This document shows positions 36,174 to 45,778 of a stretch of DNA of 64,000 nucleotides, in pieces. How positions within the stretch are numbered: the stretch's first letter is position 1; every line of letters begins with the position of its first letter. The DNA is from Planctomycetota bacterium. GTDB lineage: Bacteria; Planctomycetota; Planctomycetia; Planctomycetales; Planctomycetaceae. The stretch spans positions 248,001-312,000 of the forward strand of contig JAHZKX010000045.1 in assembly GCA_022600195.1 (NCBI GenBank). Direction: 5' to 3'. The notes beneath the pieces are model-generated. The model was not told where the DNA came from, made no database searches, and saw nothing but the letters and a program-made list of their open reading frames with translations. The position numbers and the translations under genes are program-made.

Positions 36174-37040
36174 ATGCCGACAAATATTTCAAAACTCTCC
36201 TATGTCGATCCCAAAGCAGAAATAGGGGAAGATGTCACGGTCGGACCGTTTTGTCACATCGGGCCTCATGTGACGATTGGAAATGGCTCAGTGTTAGACA
36301 GCCATATTTCTGTTTCAGGTCATACGACCATCGGTGAGAGAAATCGATTTTTCCCGACTGCAGTGATCGGTTCAGAGCCACAGGATGCGGGATATTCGGG
36401 TGCTCCGACCAAAGTCGAAATTGGCGACGATAATCAGTTTCGGGAAGGTTGCACGATTCATCGCGGGGCAGAAAAAGAAGATCATTGTACTCGCATTGGA
36501 AACCGGAATACATTTCTCTGTAATTCGCACGTGGCTCATAACTGTCGCATATTTGATGATGTGACTCTGGTTAATGGAGTGTTACTGGGAGGTCATGTGC
36601 ACGTGCATGATCGGGCGATTATTTCAGGGAATACCGTTGTGCATCAGTTTTGTACTATTGGTACACTTGCCTTTATCACAGGTGCATCACGGACCACTGT
36701 GGATGTGCCTCCCTTCATGATCTGCACGGGTGCCGATCAATTCCGAATTCGAACCGTCAATATTGTAGGAATGCAGCGTGCAGGTATTTCTGAGAGTTCC
36801 GTTGCCGCCATTCGTAGAGCCCATCGATTGATCTATCGCAAAAACAAAAAGCTAGATGAGGTCCAAAAAATATTCAGTCAGGAACTAGATGGTGTAATCC
36901 CCATCACATTGAACACCCTGTTCGATCATTTTGAAGGCATTAAGGGCAGTAAAGCTGGTAGAGGCCGCGAAGAAGCAGCCCGCAATGCTACGTACATTCC
37001 AGAAGACAACGATAAAAATTCAACTCGGAGAGCAGCATGA
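36174..37040 (+). CDS. lpxA: UDP-N-acetylglucosamine acyltransferase
   Basis: From the ATG at 36174 (AGGA eight bases upstream) the protein has 288 residues; ATG 36165 is an alternative. Hexapeptide repeats fill the first two thirds, with catalytic His122 in HVAHNC and the VHQF turn near residue 157, then the C-terminal helical region (IRRAHRLIYRKNKKLDEV). It transfers a 3-hydroxyacyl chain to the nucleotide sugar at the first lipid A step. Its stop overlaps the next start by four bases. Confidence 0.92.
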   Translation: MPTNISKLSYVDPKAEIGEDVTVGPFCHIGPHVTIGNGSVLDSHISVSGHTTIGERNRFFPTAVIGSEPQDAGYSGAPTKVEIGDDNQFREGCTIHRGAEKEDHCTRIGNRNTFLCNSHVAHNCRIFDDVTLVNGVLLGGHVHVHDRAIISGNTVVHQFCTIGTLAFITGASRTTVDVPPFMICTGADQFRIRTVNIVGMQRAGISESSVAAIRRAHRLIYRKNKKLDEVQKIFSQELDGVIPITLNTLFDHFEGIKGSKAGRGREEAARNATYIPEDNDKNSTRRAA

Positions 37041-38113
37041 GTTCATTAAAAGTAGCGGTGGTTGGTGTGGGAGCATTAGGGCGTCATCACGCCAGGATTA
37101 TAGCTGGTCTTGACGGTGTCAATTTAGTGGCAGTCGCTGATACGAATCCCGATCAGGGACGGGCGATTGCAGAACAGCACGGCAGTCGGTGGGTTTCTGA
37201 TTATCGTGATTTATTTCAAGACGTAGATGCTGTCTCACTGGCTGTACCAACACACGCCCATCTGGCGATTGCCAGTGAATTTTTATCCCGTAAAATACCG
37301 GTTCTGGTGGAAAAGCCCATCGCCTGTAATCTTCAGGAAGCGGAAGAACTGGTGCAGATCGCCGAAACAAACAATACTTTACTTCAAATTGGTCATGTAG
37401 AGCGTTTTAATCCAGCGACGCAGGCGGCGTTTGAGCGGTGTTCGAGTCCCCGTTTTATTCGGAGTGAACGAGTAAGCCCTTATACGTTTCGATCAACCGA
37501 TATCGGCGTGATTCACGATTTACTCATTCATGATATTGATCTCGTGCTTTCTCTTGTAAATTCTCCCGTTCAGAATGTAGAAGCTTTTGGTGTCTCCGTA
37601 ATGGGAGAGCATGAAGATGTGGTTCAAGCCCGGTTACGATTTCAAAATGGTTGCATTGCCGATCTGACGGCCAGTCGAATCTGTCCCAATGCAAAACGGG
37701 CCATGCAAATCTGGGGAGCCTCAGGTTGTGTGACCGTCGATTTTAACAGCCGGGAAGTCACATCATATCAACCATCCGAAACACTTTTATACGGAACTCC
37801 TCCGCTGGAACGTGCGCGAAAAGCGGGTGCGAATCTTGAGGCATTGAAGCAGGACGTCTTCGGAACGTTTCTGAAGGTAGACTCTCCCGATGTCTCAACA
37901 GCAGATGCTTTAACTGCCGAATTGGATAGTTTCGTAGAAGCAGTTCGGACAGACTCCGAACCACTGGTGGGAGGCACGCAAGCATTGCAGGCAATGCAGG
38001 TTGCAGAACAGGTTCTTGAAGCAGTCAACTGCCATGAATGGGATGGAAGTCAACAGGGACCCGTCGGGCCGTTTATTCAGTTTCCAACAGAGCAACGCCG
38101 AATGGCTGGATAA
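37037..38113 (+). CDS. Gfo/Idh/MocA dehydrogenase, GnnA-like candidate
   Basis: The 358-residue protein has an N-terminal Rossmann motif (GVGALGRHHA, residues 10-19), the VEKPIACNLQEA segment and a C-terminal substrate domain with DLLIHDIDLVL. Unlike the exported Gfo/Idh protein at 25930 it has no signal peptide. The ATGA overlap with lpxA shows translational coupling. In bacteria with 3-amino lipid A sugars, GnnA (an NAD-dependent oxidoreductase of this family) acts beside LpxA. By context this is a GnnA candidate, but a GnnB-type aminotransferase is not adjacent. Confidence 0.75.
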   Translation: MSSLKVAVVGVGALGRHHARIIAGLDGVNLVAVADTNPDQGRAIAEQHGSRWVSDYRDLFQDVDAVSLAVPTHAHLAIASEFLSRKIPVLVEKPIACNLQEAEELVQIAETNNTLLQIGHVERFNPATQAAFERCSSPRFIRSERVSPYTFRSTDIGVIHDLLIHDIDLVLSLVNSPVQNVEAFGVSVMGEHEDVVQARLRFQNGCIADLTASRICPNAKRAMQIWGASGCVTVDFNSREVTSYQPSETLLYGTPPLERARKAGANLEALKQDVFGTFLKVDSPDVSTADALTAELDSFVEAVRTDSEPLVGGTQALQAMQVAEQVLEAVNCHEWDGSQQGPVGPFIQFPTEQRRMAG

Positions 38114-38165
38114 ATCAGCCAGTCGGTGTGACAAACGGAATTGTCAGGCTCTGTCAAAATTGAGT

Positions 38166-38651
38166 TCAGTTAAGCTCTTTCAACGCTTCGGTCACTTCAT
38201 CGGCGTGACCATTTACTTTGACTTTCGGCCAGGCAGCAGCAATCTTTCCACTTTTGTCTATTAAGAAAGTAGCGCGCTGAATGCCCATGTATTTCTTGCC
38301 ATAATTCATTTTCTCAACCCAGACTCCATATTTCTCGGCAATCGCATGATTTTCATCTGACAACAGGATGAAAGGTAGTTCGAATTGTGTCGCAAATTTT
38401 TCATGTGAAGCGACTGAGTCAGGGCTGATTCCCAGAATCACTGTATCATTTCGTTTGAATGTGGCGACACGATCCCTGAAATCACAGGATTCGGTAGTGC
38501 AGCCAGGTGTATTATCTTTGGGATAAAAATAGAGGAGTACATTTTTTTCATCTTTGTACTGACTCAGACGAATTTTTCCTTCAGGGTAAGCAGGGAGATT
38601 AAAAGCAGGAGCGCGCTTTCCAACCTCTGGCACATTGCTTTCAGTAGCCAT
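38166..38651 (-). CDS. bcp: Thiol peroxidase, Bcp/PrxQ-type peroxiredoxin
   Basis: The 161-residue protein has the peroxiredoxin pattern with PGCTTESCDFRD: the peroxidatic Cys is in the PGCT motif and a second Cys five residues later, as in PrxQ/Bcp. It reduces peroxides with thioredoxin. It is convergent with the GnnA-like gene. Confidence 0.93.
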   Translation of the reverse strand: MATESNVPEVGKRAPAFNLPAYPEGKIRLSQYKDEKNVLLYFYPKDNTPGCTTESCDFRDRVATFKRNDTVILGISPDSVASHEKFATQFELPFILLSDENHAIAEKYGVWVEKMNYGKKYMGIQRATFLIDKSGKIAAAWPKVKVNGHADEVTEALKELN

Positions 38652-38924
38652 TATTAAAATCTTTCAAATCGAAGGGATGACGGAATCGCAGCTTGGTGAA
38701 AACCGCGCGATTGAGGTATCCTGAAAACATATCAGGGTCTAGTCCAACAATGCTTTAAGCGATTATATGATAGCAGGCAGACTTTCAAAATTCGACTAAG
38801 AGCGGTACTTCTAGATTGCATCCCATTTAATCATAGGGTCATTTATCCTATGGTACTCGTTTCAAATGGCCTTGAAGACGCTGCAATAAACCTGGACACA
38901 GGGTAGATCAGCGAAGAGCCAAAA

Positions 38925-40430
38925 TCAGGATCGCCAGTATTGTTTGTGATATTTTGTGATTGTTTCCAGAGCGGGTTTGGCCTGGCCGTCAAGATTGATC
39001 AAACCAGAGTGCGGGAAGCGGCTGGGGTCCTGATCTCGAAATTGGGACCAATAAACACCTGTAACAGCTGGTTTGGCCAGCAAAAGAGGCAGGTATAAGT
39101 CGATCCATTCTGCCTGTGCCGCTTCGCTCCAACCTGTTTTCCACTGACTTGTTTGTACTTTTGAGATGTTCGAATTCTTTTCAGATCCAACGGAGGCATC
39201 GCTGGGGAATGCAAGTGTGATGTGTAAAGGCAGATTTAATGTACTCCATTTGTCAATCAGTTTGGAGATATCCAGCAAATCATGATGATGAGAACCATTA
39301 GGATAGTAGCCTATACTGAGCTCCAGATCGATTCCGGAAAGTCCGACTCCCAATCGATCGATCGCATCAACAAACTGCATTGGTGAAAGCTGGTGTTGTC
39401 CTTTGGAAAGATAATCCCCACAGGGCTGCTCTACTCTGACAAAACATTGAATCGAATCATCAGTCTGTTTGGCAACTTCTATCGCTCGTGCTGTTAATGT
39501 CAAACGCGTTTCTTCATTGAGACCAAAGACACCGCCAGTATTCATGGAAGAAACCAGTGTCCAGGTTCGGATACTGCCCGTATAACGCGTGATTGCAGTT
39601 TCAATGAAATGTGAGATGATGCTCTGGAAGTTCACCATGTCAAGTTTCCAGGATTCAAGCCAGTCAGGTAATCCCTTTGGGGAAAAATCCAGTAAACACC
39701 CTCCGCGAATCAGGAGGTTGTTCTTTTCGCACCAGTCCACCTGTTGATCACATAGATCCCAGTTCTGATCTCCTTCATAAGCCTCGATTATTTTCCAATT
39801 AATCAGATCAGTGTTGACCGCATCAAAGGCTTGTCGGATGAGCTGGCTCTCTGATGCACTGGGAACAAACTCACCCAGGTTACAGCCCAGTGAAACGGGA
39901 AGCTTCATTGACTGAGATCGTTGATGCAGAATTGTCAAACGTTGTCGGGCATAAAGCTGTACCAGCATCTCTGCTGCGGCATGTGCTTTCTGTAACGCGA
40001 CACCAGACAGTTCGGAGCATTCTTCCAGTTGGTCCTGGATGATTGCAGCCTGCGAGAAAGCAGTAAATGCTTCGTCATGCAGTGTCCACAGCGCGGCAGG
40101 AATATTCAGTCCGGCGATTTGCCAGACACTCAGCTGGTCTTTCAGTGTTGATATTTTTCCCCGCGCCAGTTCAAGTAACAGAACATAGGGTTCTTCCCGT
40201 TCAGAGAGCGAAGCCGATCTGACCATAGGTCGACCAAAATCATTTACATTCCAGACGATGTTGAGTTTACAGCTTTGAGAGGTCTGGCGACGAAATGTCA
40301 GAAGATTTCCATCAACTTCAATGCGCGTCGGAAAGACGCGCCCATCGACAGCGTTCAAATAGGCGCGATGCAGATCAGACCAGTCTTCAGGTACCTGAGA
40401 GGGTGCTATTAAAAAACGCAAATTGCCCAT
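38925..40430 (-). CDS. GH10-like protein lacking both catalytic glutamates
   Basis: From the ATG at 40430 the protein has about 501 residues (GTG 40442 is also possible). The second half follows GH10 xylanase order: FDAVNTDLINWK, PDWLESW, RYTGSIRTWTLVSS, LPLHITLAF, VTGVYWSQFRD and a final KPALETI. In active GH10 the acid/base Glu is in DVVNE and the nucleophile in ITELD; here these read TLVSS and ITLAF. No signal peptide is seen. It may be a non-catalytic carbohydrate-binding protein or have changed function. The N-terminal half (1-170) resembles a separate domain. Confidence 0.65.
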   Translation of the reverse strand: MGNLRFLIAPSQVPEDWSDLHRAYLNAVDGRVFPTRIEVDGNLLTFRRQTSQSCKLNIVWNVNDFGRPMVRSASLSEREEPYVLLLELARGKISTLKDQLSVWQIAGLNIPAALWTLHDEAFTAFSQAAIIQDQLEECSELSGVALQKAHAAAEMLVQLYARQRLTILHQRSQSMKLPVSLGCNLGEFVPSASESQLIRQAFDAVNTDLINWKIIEAYEGDQNWDLCDQQVDWCEKNNLLIRGGCLLDFSPKGLPDWLESWKLDMVNFQSIISHFIETAITRYTGSIRTWTLVSSMNTGGVFGLNEETRLTLTARAIEVAKQTDDSIQCFVRVEQPCGDYLSKGQHQLSPMQFVDAIDRLGVGLSGIDLELSIGYYPNGSHHHDLLDISKLIDKWSTLNLPLHITLAFPSDASVGSEKNSNISKVQTSQWKTGWSEAAQAEWIDLYLPLLLAKPAVTGVYWSQFRDQDPSRFPHSGLINLDGQAKPALETITKYHKQYWRS

Positions 40431-40703
40431 GAAACGGGTCACAATCGTTGTCTGAATTTTTTAGATGATGTTAACTTCAAGTCACATAATCCATTATCAC
40501 GTTTGTGAAGCATCAGGCAAGTGTAGACTCGTATGTATGTACATTGAAACGAGACAGAAGGCCAAGTAGGCAGGAACCTGACGATCACTCATTTTGTGCG
40601 GGATTTACGGGTTATGATTTTCCGGCAATTGTTTAGCGCGTGGGTTCTCGCTACACTTCCATTGTTCAATTTCATGGGATTTTAATCATGGTGGTTACGA
40701 CTA

Positions 40704-41594
40704 ATGGCATCATCTGCGCTTATTGAAAGTTCACTATCAGGTATTCCGGTCAAGCGGGGAAAAGTACGTGACGTATATGATTTTGAGGATCGATTATTAT
40801 TTGTAGCGACCGACAGAATCAGTGCATTTGACTGGATTTTGTCCCCTGGTATTCCAGATAAAGGCAGGATATTGACGCAAATCAGTCGTTTCTGGTTTGA
40901 GCGTTTTAAGGAAATCCCCAATCATTTGCTCAGCATGAATCCCGCTGACTTACCGCTTCCGGATCAGGCTGACCTCGATGTACTTCAGGGGCGCTGTATG
41001 GTCGTTAAAAAAACAGAAGTGGTTCCTTTTGAATGTGTTGTCCGTGGTTATCTTTCTGGTTCCGGCTGGAAGGATTATCTTTCAACACAGGCCGTTTGTG
41101 GAATTGAGCTCCCTAAAGGTCTACAACAGAGTGACCCGCTTCCACGGCCGTTGTTTACGCCAGCTACAAAAGCAGAAACGGGACACGATGAGAATGTTTC
41201 GTTTCAGACGATGAGTGATGCCATCGGTCAAGAACTGGCAGAAAGGCTGCGGGATCTGAGCATCCAGATTTATCAACAAGGTTCAGACTATGCACGCGAA
41301 CGGGGAATCATTCTGGCGGATACAAAATTTGAATTTGGTATACTGGATGGCAAACCGATTCTGATCGATGAAGTGTTGACTCCCGACAGTTCCCGTTTCT
41401 GGCCTGCTGAACGTTACGAACCCGGAGGCCCTCAGCCTTCTTTGGATAAGCAATTTGTACGTGACTGGCTGGAAACCACAACGTGGGATAAAAACAGCCC
41501 TCCACCTGAACTTCCTGAAGAAATTGTGTCGAAAACACGAGAAAAATACTTTGAAGCATTTCGGATGTTGACCGGCATGGAATGTGTCTGGTAG
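40704..41594 (+). CDS. purC: Phosphoribosylaminoimidazole-succinocarboxamide synthase
   Basis: The 296-residue protein has the SAICAR synthase signatures [25 protein letters not shown] and the later [13 protein letters not shown]. It makes SAICAR in purine synthesis. It is of the ~300-residue type found in several bacterial groups. No other pur genes are adjacent. Confidence 0.95.
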   Translation: MASSALIESSLSGIPVKRGKVRDVYDFEDRLLFVATDRISAFDWILSPGIPDKGRILTQISRFWFERFKEIPNHLLSMNPADLPLPDQADLDVLQGRCMVVKKTEVVPFECVVRGYLSGSGWKDYLSTQAVCGIELPKGLQQSDPLPRPLFTPATKAETGHDENVSFQTMSDAIGQELAERLRDLSIQIYQQGSDYARERGIILADTKFEFGILDGKPILIDEVLTPDSSRFWPAERYEPGGPQPSLDKQFVRDWLETTTWDKNSPPPELPEEIVSKTREKYFEAFRMLTGMECVW

Positions 41595-41814
41595 TCAGCC
41601 CATTTCTTCTTTAGATTTACAGGATTTTATAGCTATTTGCACTAGTTCTGTTTATACTGGGTGATTGCAGGTTTGGTTGGGGAGGGAGCGGTATAAATTC
41701 ATTTCTATCCGCGAGATTTCGTCGTTTAATCTTCCTGCCTTCTGCAGAATTTATTGCCATATTTTTTTATTTATTCATGGTTTATCTCTGCGGGCTCATC
41801 AGGAGAATGGATCA

Positions 41815-43281
41815 ATGTCTTCACCAGAAACGCCCTCCCCAAAAGGGGCAACCTCTACGAACAAGATCACCCATTTAGGGGAATTCAGGCTGAAACGTAA
41901 ACTGGGAGCCGGTGGCATGGGCGATGTCTATCTGGCAGAACAGGAGAGCCTGGATCGTAAGGTCGCGATCAAAACACTGAAAAAAAAGTTTGCCAACGAT
42001 CCTGGTTTTGTAGAACGGTTTTATCGCGAAGCCAAAGCGATGGCCAAGCTGGATCATCCAAATGTCGTCCGCTGTTATGCTGTAGGGGAATCTCATGGAT
42101 TCCATTATGTTGCCATTGAATATATCGATGGAAAAAGCATGCAGGATTGGATAAATGAAGTGAAAACACTTTCTGTGGGAGATGCAACGCATATCATTCT
42201 CGCCTGTTTGGATGCACTTTCGCATGCTCATGAAACGAAGATCATTCACCGTGACATTAAGCCAGATAATATTCTGGTCACAAGCAAAGGTGTTGTCAAA
42301 GTGGCTGACCTCGGGTTAGCCAAAGCCGTCGATGAAGATAACTCCATGACCCAAAGTGGTACCGGGCTGGGAACGCCCTTGTATATGCCTCCCGAACAAG
42401 CACGAAACGCAAAACACGTTGATTACCGGACTGACATTTATGCTTTAGGAGGAACATTTTACAACTTTCTCACAGGCAAGTTTCCTTTCAGTGGCGATAC
42501 AGCACTCGAACTGATCATGAAAAAGGAATCGGGTAAATTTGAATCCGTTCGAAAACTCAATTCGGAAGTTCCAGAAAAACTCGATTTACTGATCGAGAAA
42601 ATGATGGCCAAAAATCCGGATCATCGATTTAAAAGTTGTGCAGAAATTATGACTTTACTGGAAGACATGGAACTGGAATCACCCACGCTCAGTTTTATCG
42701 ATTCCGTAGAGGCAGCCAGTGGTTCAAGAGTGCGCCGAAAAGGCAAAAGTAAGGTCTCCTCTGTCCCTCCTCAGAAGCGGAGTAGCGGACATGAGGTTTC
42801 TTCTGCTAAAGATGCGGCACAGTCTGCGAGCAAATCGAAAGAAGTGGTCGAAAAGCGAGTCTGGTTTATACAGCATCAGAACGCAGCAGGAAAAGAGATG
42901 GTCAGCAAAATGACTGTTGCTCAAATCAAACAGGGGGTGAAAGCCGGGGTGATTAATACATCCGCTAAGGTCAAGCGAACGGCGGAAGGCAAGTTTATTT
43001 CACTGGCACAATGTCCCGAGTTTGATTCCGTGATGCAGGTACGCACGATCAAAGATAAAGCGGATGCGCGTGCTATGAACATGGAAGATAAAATTAAAGA
43101 AATCAGCCGTGATTATGATCGCAGGCATCGGCGGCGGTTTTTCAAGAATCTGGCAGAAGGCACCTGGGGCTGGATTTCACTGATTATTTACTTGGGAGTT
43201 ATAATCGGAATAGGTTACCTTGCTGTTATGTTTGTTCCGGAATTATGGCGTTGGATTGCTGAAAAAATGAATTTAACCTGA
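41815..43281 (+). CDS. Membrane-anchored Ser/Thr protein kinase
   Basis: From the ATG at 41815 (CAGGAG upstream) the protein has 488 residues. The kinase domain is complete: GAGGMG (31-36), Lys53, Glu72, HRD 145-147 with KPDN, and DLG 165-167 in place of DFG. A basic Ser-rich linker (300-345) is followed by a small domain (349-400: VWFIQHQ, GVKAGVINTSAKVKRT) that resembles a GYF-type fold. One membrane helix lies at 453-475, so the kinase is cytosolic with a short C-terminal tail outside. The longer frame to 41665 is not supported. Confidence 0.9.
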   Translation: MSSPETPSPKGATSTNKITHLGEFRLKRKLGAGGMGDVYLAEQESLDRKVAIKTLKKKFANDPGFVERFYREAKAMAKLDHPNVVRCYAVGESHGFHYVAIEYIDGKSMQDWINEVKTLSVGDATHIILACLDALSHAHETKIIHRDIKPDNILVTSKGVVKVADLGLAKAVDEDNSMTQSGTGLGTPLYMPPEQARNAKHVDYRTDIYALGGTFYNFLTGKFPFSGDTALELIMKKESGKFESVRKLNSEVPEKLDLLIEKMMAKNPDHRFKSCAEIMTLLEDMELESPTLSFIDSVEAASGSRVRRKGKSKVSSVPPQKRSSGHEVSSAKDAAQSASKSKEVVEKRVWFIQHQNAAGKEMVSKMTVAQIKQGVKAGVINTSAKVKRTAEGKFISLAQCPEFDSVMQVRTIKDKADARAMNMEDKIKEISRDYDRRHRRRFFKNLAEGTWGWISLIIYLGVIIGIGYLAVMFVPELWRWIAEKMNLT

Positions 43282-43375
43282 TTTTTTACCACTGAACGGA
43301 TTCTAGATACGTAGGTAAGTCAAAGGAGCTTTATATTTCTCAAATTCTGGCAGTCAGTATGTCGATGAAATCAGT

Positions 43376-45772
43376 ATGACCGTACGATTATTTCCTGAAT
43401 CTGTTTCCTGCTATCGTCGCTCAAACTTCGTTTTGAAAAGAGCCCACTCTCGCTGGTTGGTGTTCTTTCTCCTGGCAGGCTTGTGCTTACTTCCCGTAAA
43501 TCTCTCCGGAGCAGGGGAAGTGGAGCTGAAAAATGGCACCATTATTCAGGGTGAGCTGGCCCCGATTCTGGGTCTGACAGATGCCCTGGCTGCAAAACTT
43601 CAGGGAAAAGGTCCCGAAGATCCGGATCCCAAAGCACCGATTATAATGATCGATAATGGAATCATTCGGTACTTTGTTCCCACCAGATTAATGAAAAGAT
43701 TCAACAATGATCAGGAACTATCCCGGCTGGAAACATTCCTTCTGAAACAACAGACGCGCAGTCGCAATCATATGTTGAAAGAAGTGGGATCTTTCAGTGA
43801 TGTGACTGACTTTGACAAATATGGACGTCGCACTGTAACTCTCAAAACCAGCAAAGGTGCTTTAGCTTTGCTTCAGGGAGTGACAGAGATTACTCCTTCT
43901 TATCTGAAAGTGATCGGTTTAAAACAGCAATGGGAACTGGGGCTGCGGACCACTTCTGTGAAAGAAGAAATACTGGCTGCCATGTTAAAGAATGCCATTG
44001 ATCCATTGAACCCCAATGAGCGAATCTCCGTGGCGCGGTTTTACATTCAAGCGGGCTTGTATATTCCCGCTGCTCAAGCATTTGCTGACATCGAAAGGGA
44101 TTTCCCGGAGTACAAAGAGAAAATTGCTGCATATGTGAAAGATTTACGATCGCTGCATAGCCAGCAACTCCTTGATGAATTGCAACAGCGTCGCAAGGCA
44201 GGACAGCATCGACTGGCGCAGGTAGCGATTACAAAGTTTCCTACAAAAAATGTCAGTCAGGGAATTCTCAGACAGATACGCGAAATCGAAGAAGATTATC
44301 TCACGCGCAGTGATCAAGTAGAGAAAGCGTTATTACGCTTGGGTGAGCTGGAAGCGGAAATAAAAGACCAGAAAAAAAAGAATCTACTACAGGCGTATCG
44401 TCGGGAAATTATCAATCAACTCAACTTTGAATCCATTGATCGTCTGTCCGCCTTCCTGAATCTGGAAGGCGATGATTCACTCTCTGCTCAAGAGAAATTA
44501 GCGATGGCCTATTCGGGTTGGATTCTAGGTGCTGCTCATGTTGTTACCGATTTGGATACTGCGTTAAATTTCTGGACTGCAAGGGCACAAGTACTCGATT
44601 ACTTGCGTAACGAGGATGAACAACAGAGTGACTTTCTGATTGAAGATCTTGAAAAACTGGAAGGTGTCTCGACCGAGGTGGTGAAGCAAATGATTCCGCT
44701 TTTGCCTCCGATACTGGATGCTCCCGTCAGAGAGAATGATGATGTGTTTTCAATTCAGGTGACTGATGAGGGGGCTGAAGTTCCAGTCTCCTATTCGGTA
44801 TTGCTGCCGATCGAATATAATCCGCATCATAGCTACCCGATGATCGTGGCGCTGCGTCCTTCTCACCTGAGCGCAAAATCCGAATTGAACTGGTGGGGTA
44901 AGTATAAAAATGGTCCTGGCCAATCGCAGCGTCGGGGTTATATTGTGATTGCACCAGAATATCTTCAAAAAGGGCAGGAGGCATATTACGATAACGAAAC
45001 GGCCCATTATGCGGTAATTCAATCCATTCGCGACGTGCGAAAACGCTTTAATGTCGATTCCGATCGCGTGTTTCTTGCCGGACATGGTACCGGCGGTGAT
45101 GCTGCTTTTGACATAGGCATGTCACATCCGGGTTTATTTGCCGGCGTGATTCCCATTACGGGGAAAACAAGCGCGTTTAATCTGCACTACTGGGAAAATG
45201 CAAAGCATCTGTCCTGGTATATTGTGGGAGGCGAACTCGATCGTGATACGCTGGAGCACAATTCTCTGGTCGTGAATCGCATGATGCGGCATGGCTATGA
45301 TGTGATTTATGCTGAGTTTAAAGGACGGGGTTATGAAAATTACTATGAAGAAATTCACAACCTGTTTAACTGGATGGAATTGCAGCAGCGTTTAAAATAT
45401 CCCAAAGAGATAGAAGAAAAAATTCTGCGTCCAATGGACAATCGTTTTTACTGGGCACGTACCGAAAAAATTCCTGCAAAGATCATGCAGACGAAATTAG
45501 TAAACGGAAAAAAACGCATCCAGGCCAGGCCGATTCGTTTTAATGTCAGCATCAAAGTGGGCAACGTTATTTATGTAAATTCTGGAGGCAAAATTAACAC
45601 CTTGTGGCTCTCCCCAGAACTTGTGGATTATGAAAAGCGTCTTATGGTTCGCGTAGATGGCAAGCGAAAATTCAACGATTTTCTACGACCGGACATGAAA
45701 GCCATGCTGGATGATTTTCGCAATCGAGGTGATCGGCAGAAATTGTTTGATGTTCGACTGGATTTCTTTTAG
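43376..45772 (+). CDS. Alpha/beta-hydrolase-like secreted protein with missing nucleophile
   Basis: The 798-residue protein has a signal peptide or anchor (about residues 25-46), a long helical/TPR-like middle (100-440), then an alpha/beta-hydrolase region (about 450-680) with VFLAGHGTGGDAAFDIGMSHPGL. The nucleophile elbow should be GxSxG; here it reads GHGTG with Gly571 at the serine position. The region resembles peptidase/esterase domains in planctomycete repeat proteins. It is downstream of a kinase gene by about 95 bases and converges with an SGNH gene. Confidence 0.7.
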   Translation: MTVRLFPESVSCYRRSNFVLKRAHSRWLVFFLLAGLCLLPVNLSGAGEVELKNGTIIQGELAPILGLTDALAAKLQGKGPEDPDPKAPIIMIDNGIIRYFVPTRLMKRFNNDQELSRLETFLLKQQTRSRNHMLKEVGSFSDVTDFDKYGRRTVTLKTSKGALALLQGVTEITPSYLKVIGLKQQWELGLRTTSVKEEILAAMLKNAIDPLNPNERISVARFYIQAGLYIPAAQAFADIERDFPEYKEKIAAYVKDLRSLHSQQLLDELQQRRKAGQHRLAQVAITKFPTKNVSQGILRQIREIEEDYLTRSDQVEKALLRLGELEAEIKDQKKKNLLQAYRREIINQLNFESIDRLSAFLNLEGDDSLSAQEKLAMAYSGWILGAAHVVTDLDTALNFWTARAQVLDYLRNEDEQQSDFLIEDLEKLEGVSTEVVKQMIPLLPPILDAPVRENDDVFSIQVTDEGAEVPVSYSVLLPIEYNPHHSYPMIVALRPSHLSAKSELNWWGKYKNGPGQSQRRGYIVIAPEYLQKGQEAYYDNETAHYAVIQSIRDVRKRFNVDSDRVFLAGHGTGGDAAFDIGMSHPGLFAGVIPITGKTSAFNLHYWENAKHLSWYIVGGELDRDTLEHNSLVVNRMMRHGYDVIYAEFKGRGYENYYEEIHNLFNWMELQQRLKYPKEIEEKILRPMDNRFYWARTEKIPAKIMQTKLVNGKKRIQARPIRFNVSIKVGNVIYVNSGGKINTLWLSPELVDYEKRLMVRVDGKRKFNDFLRPDMKAMLDDFRNRGDRQKLFDVRLDFF

Positions 45773-45778
45773 CCTGAA

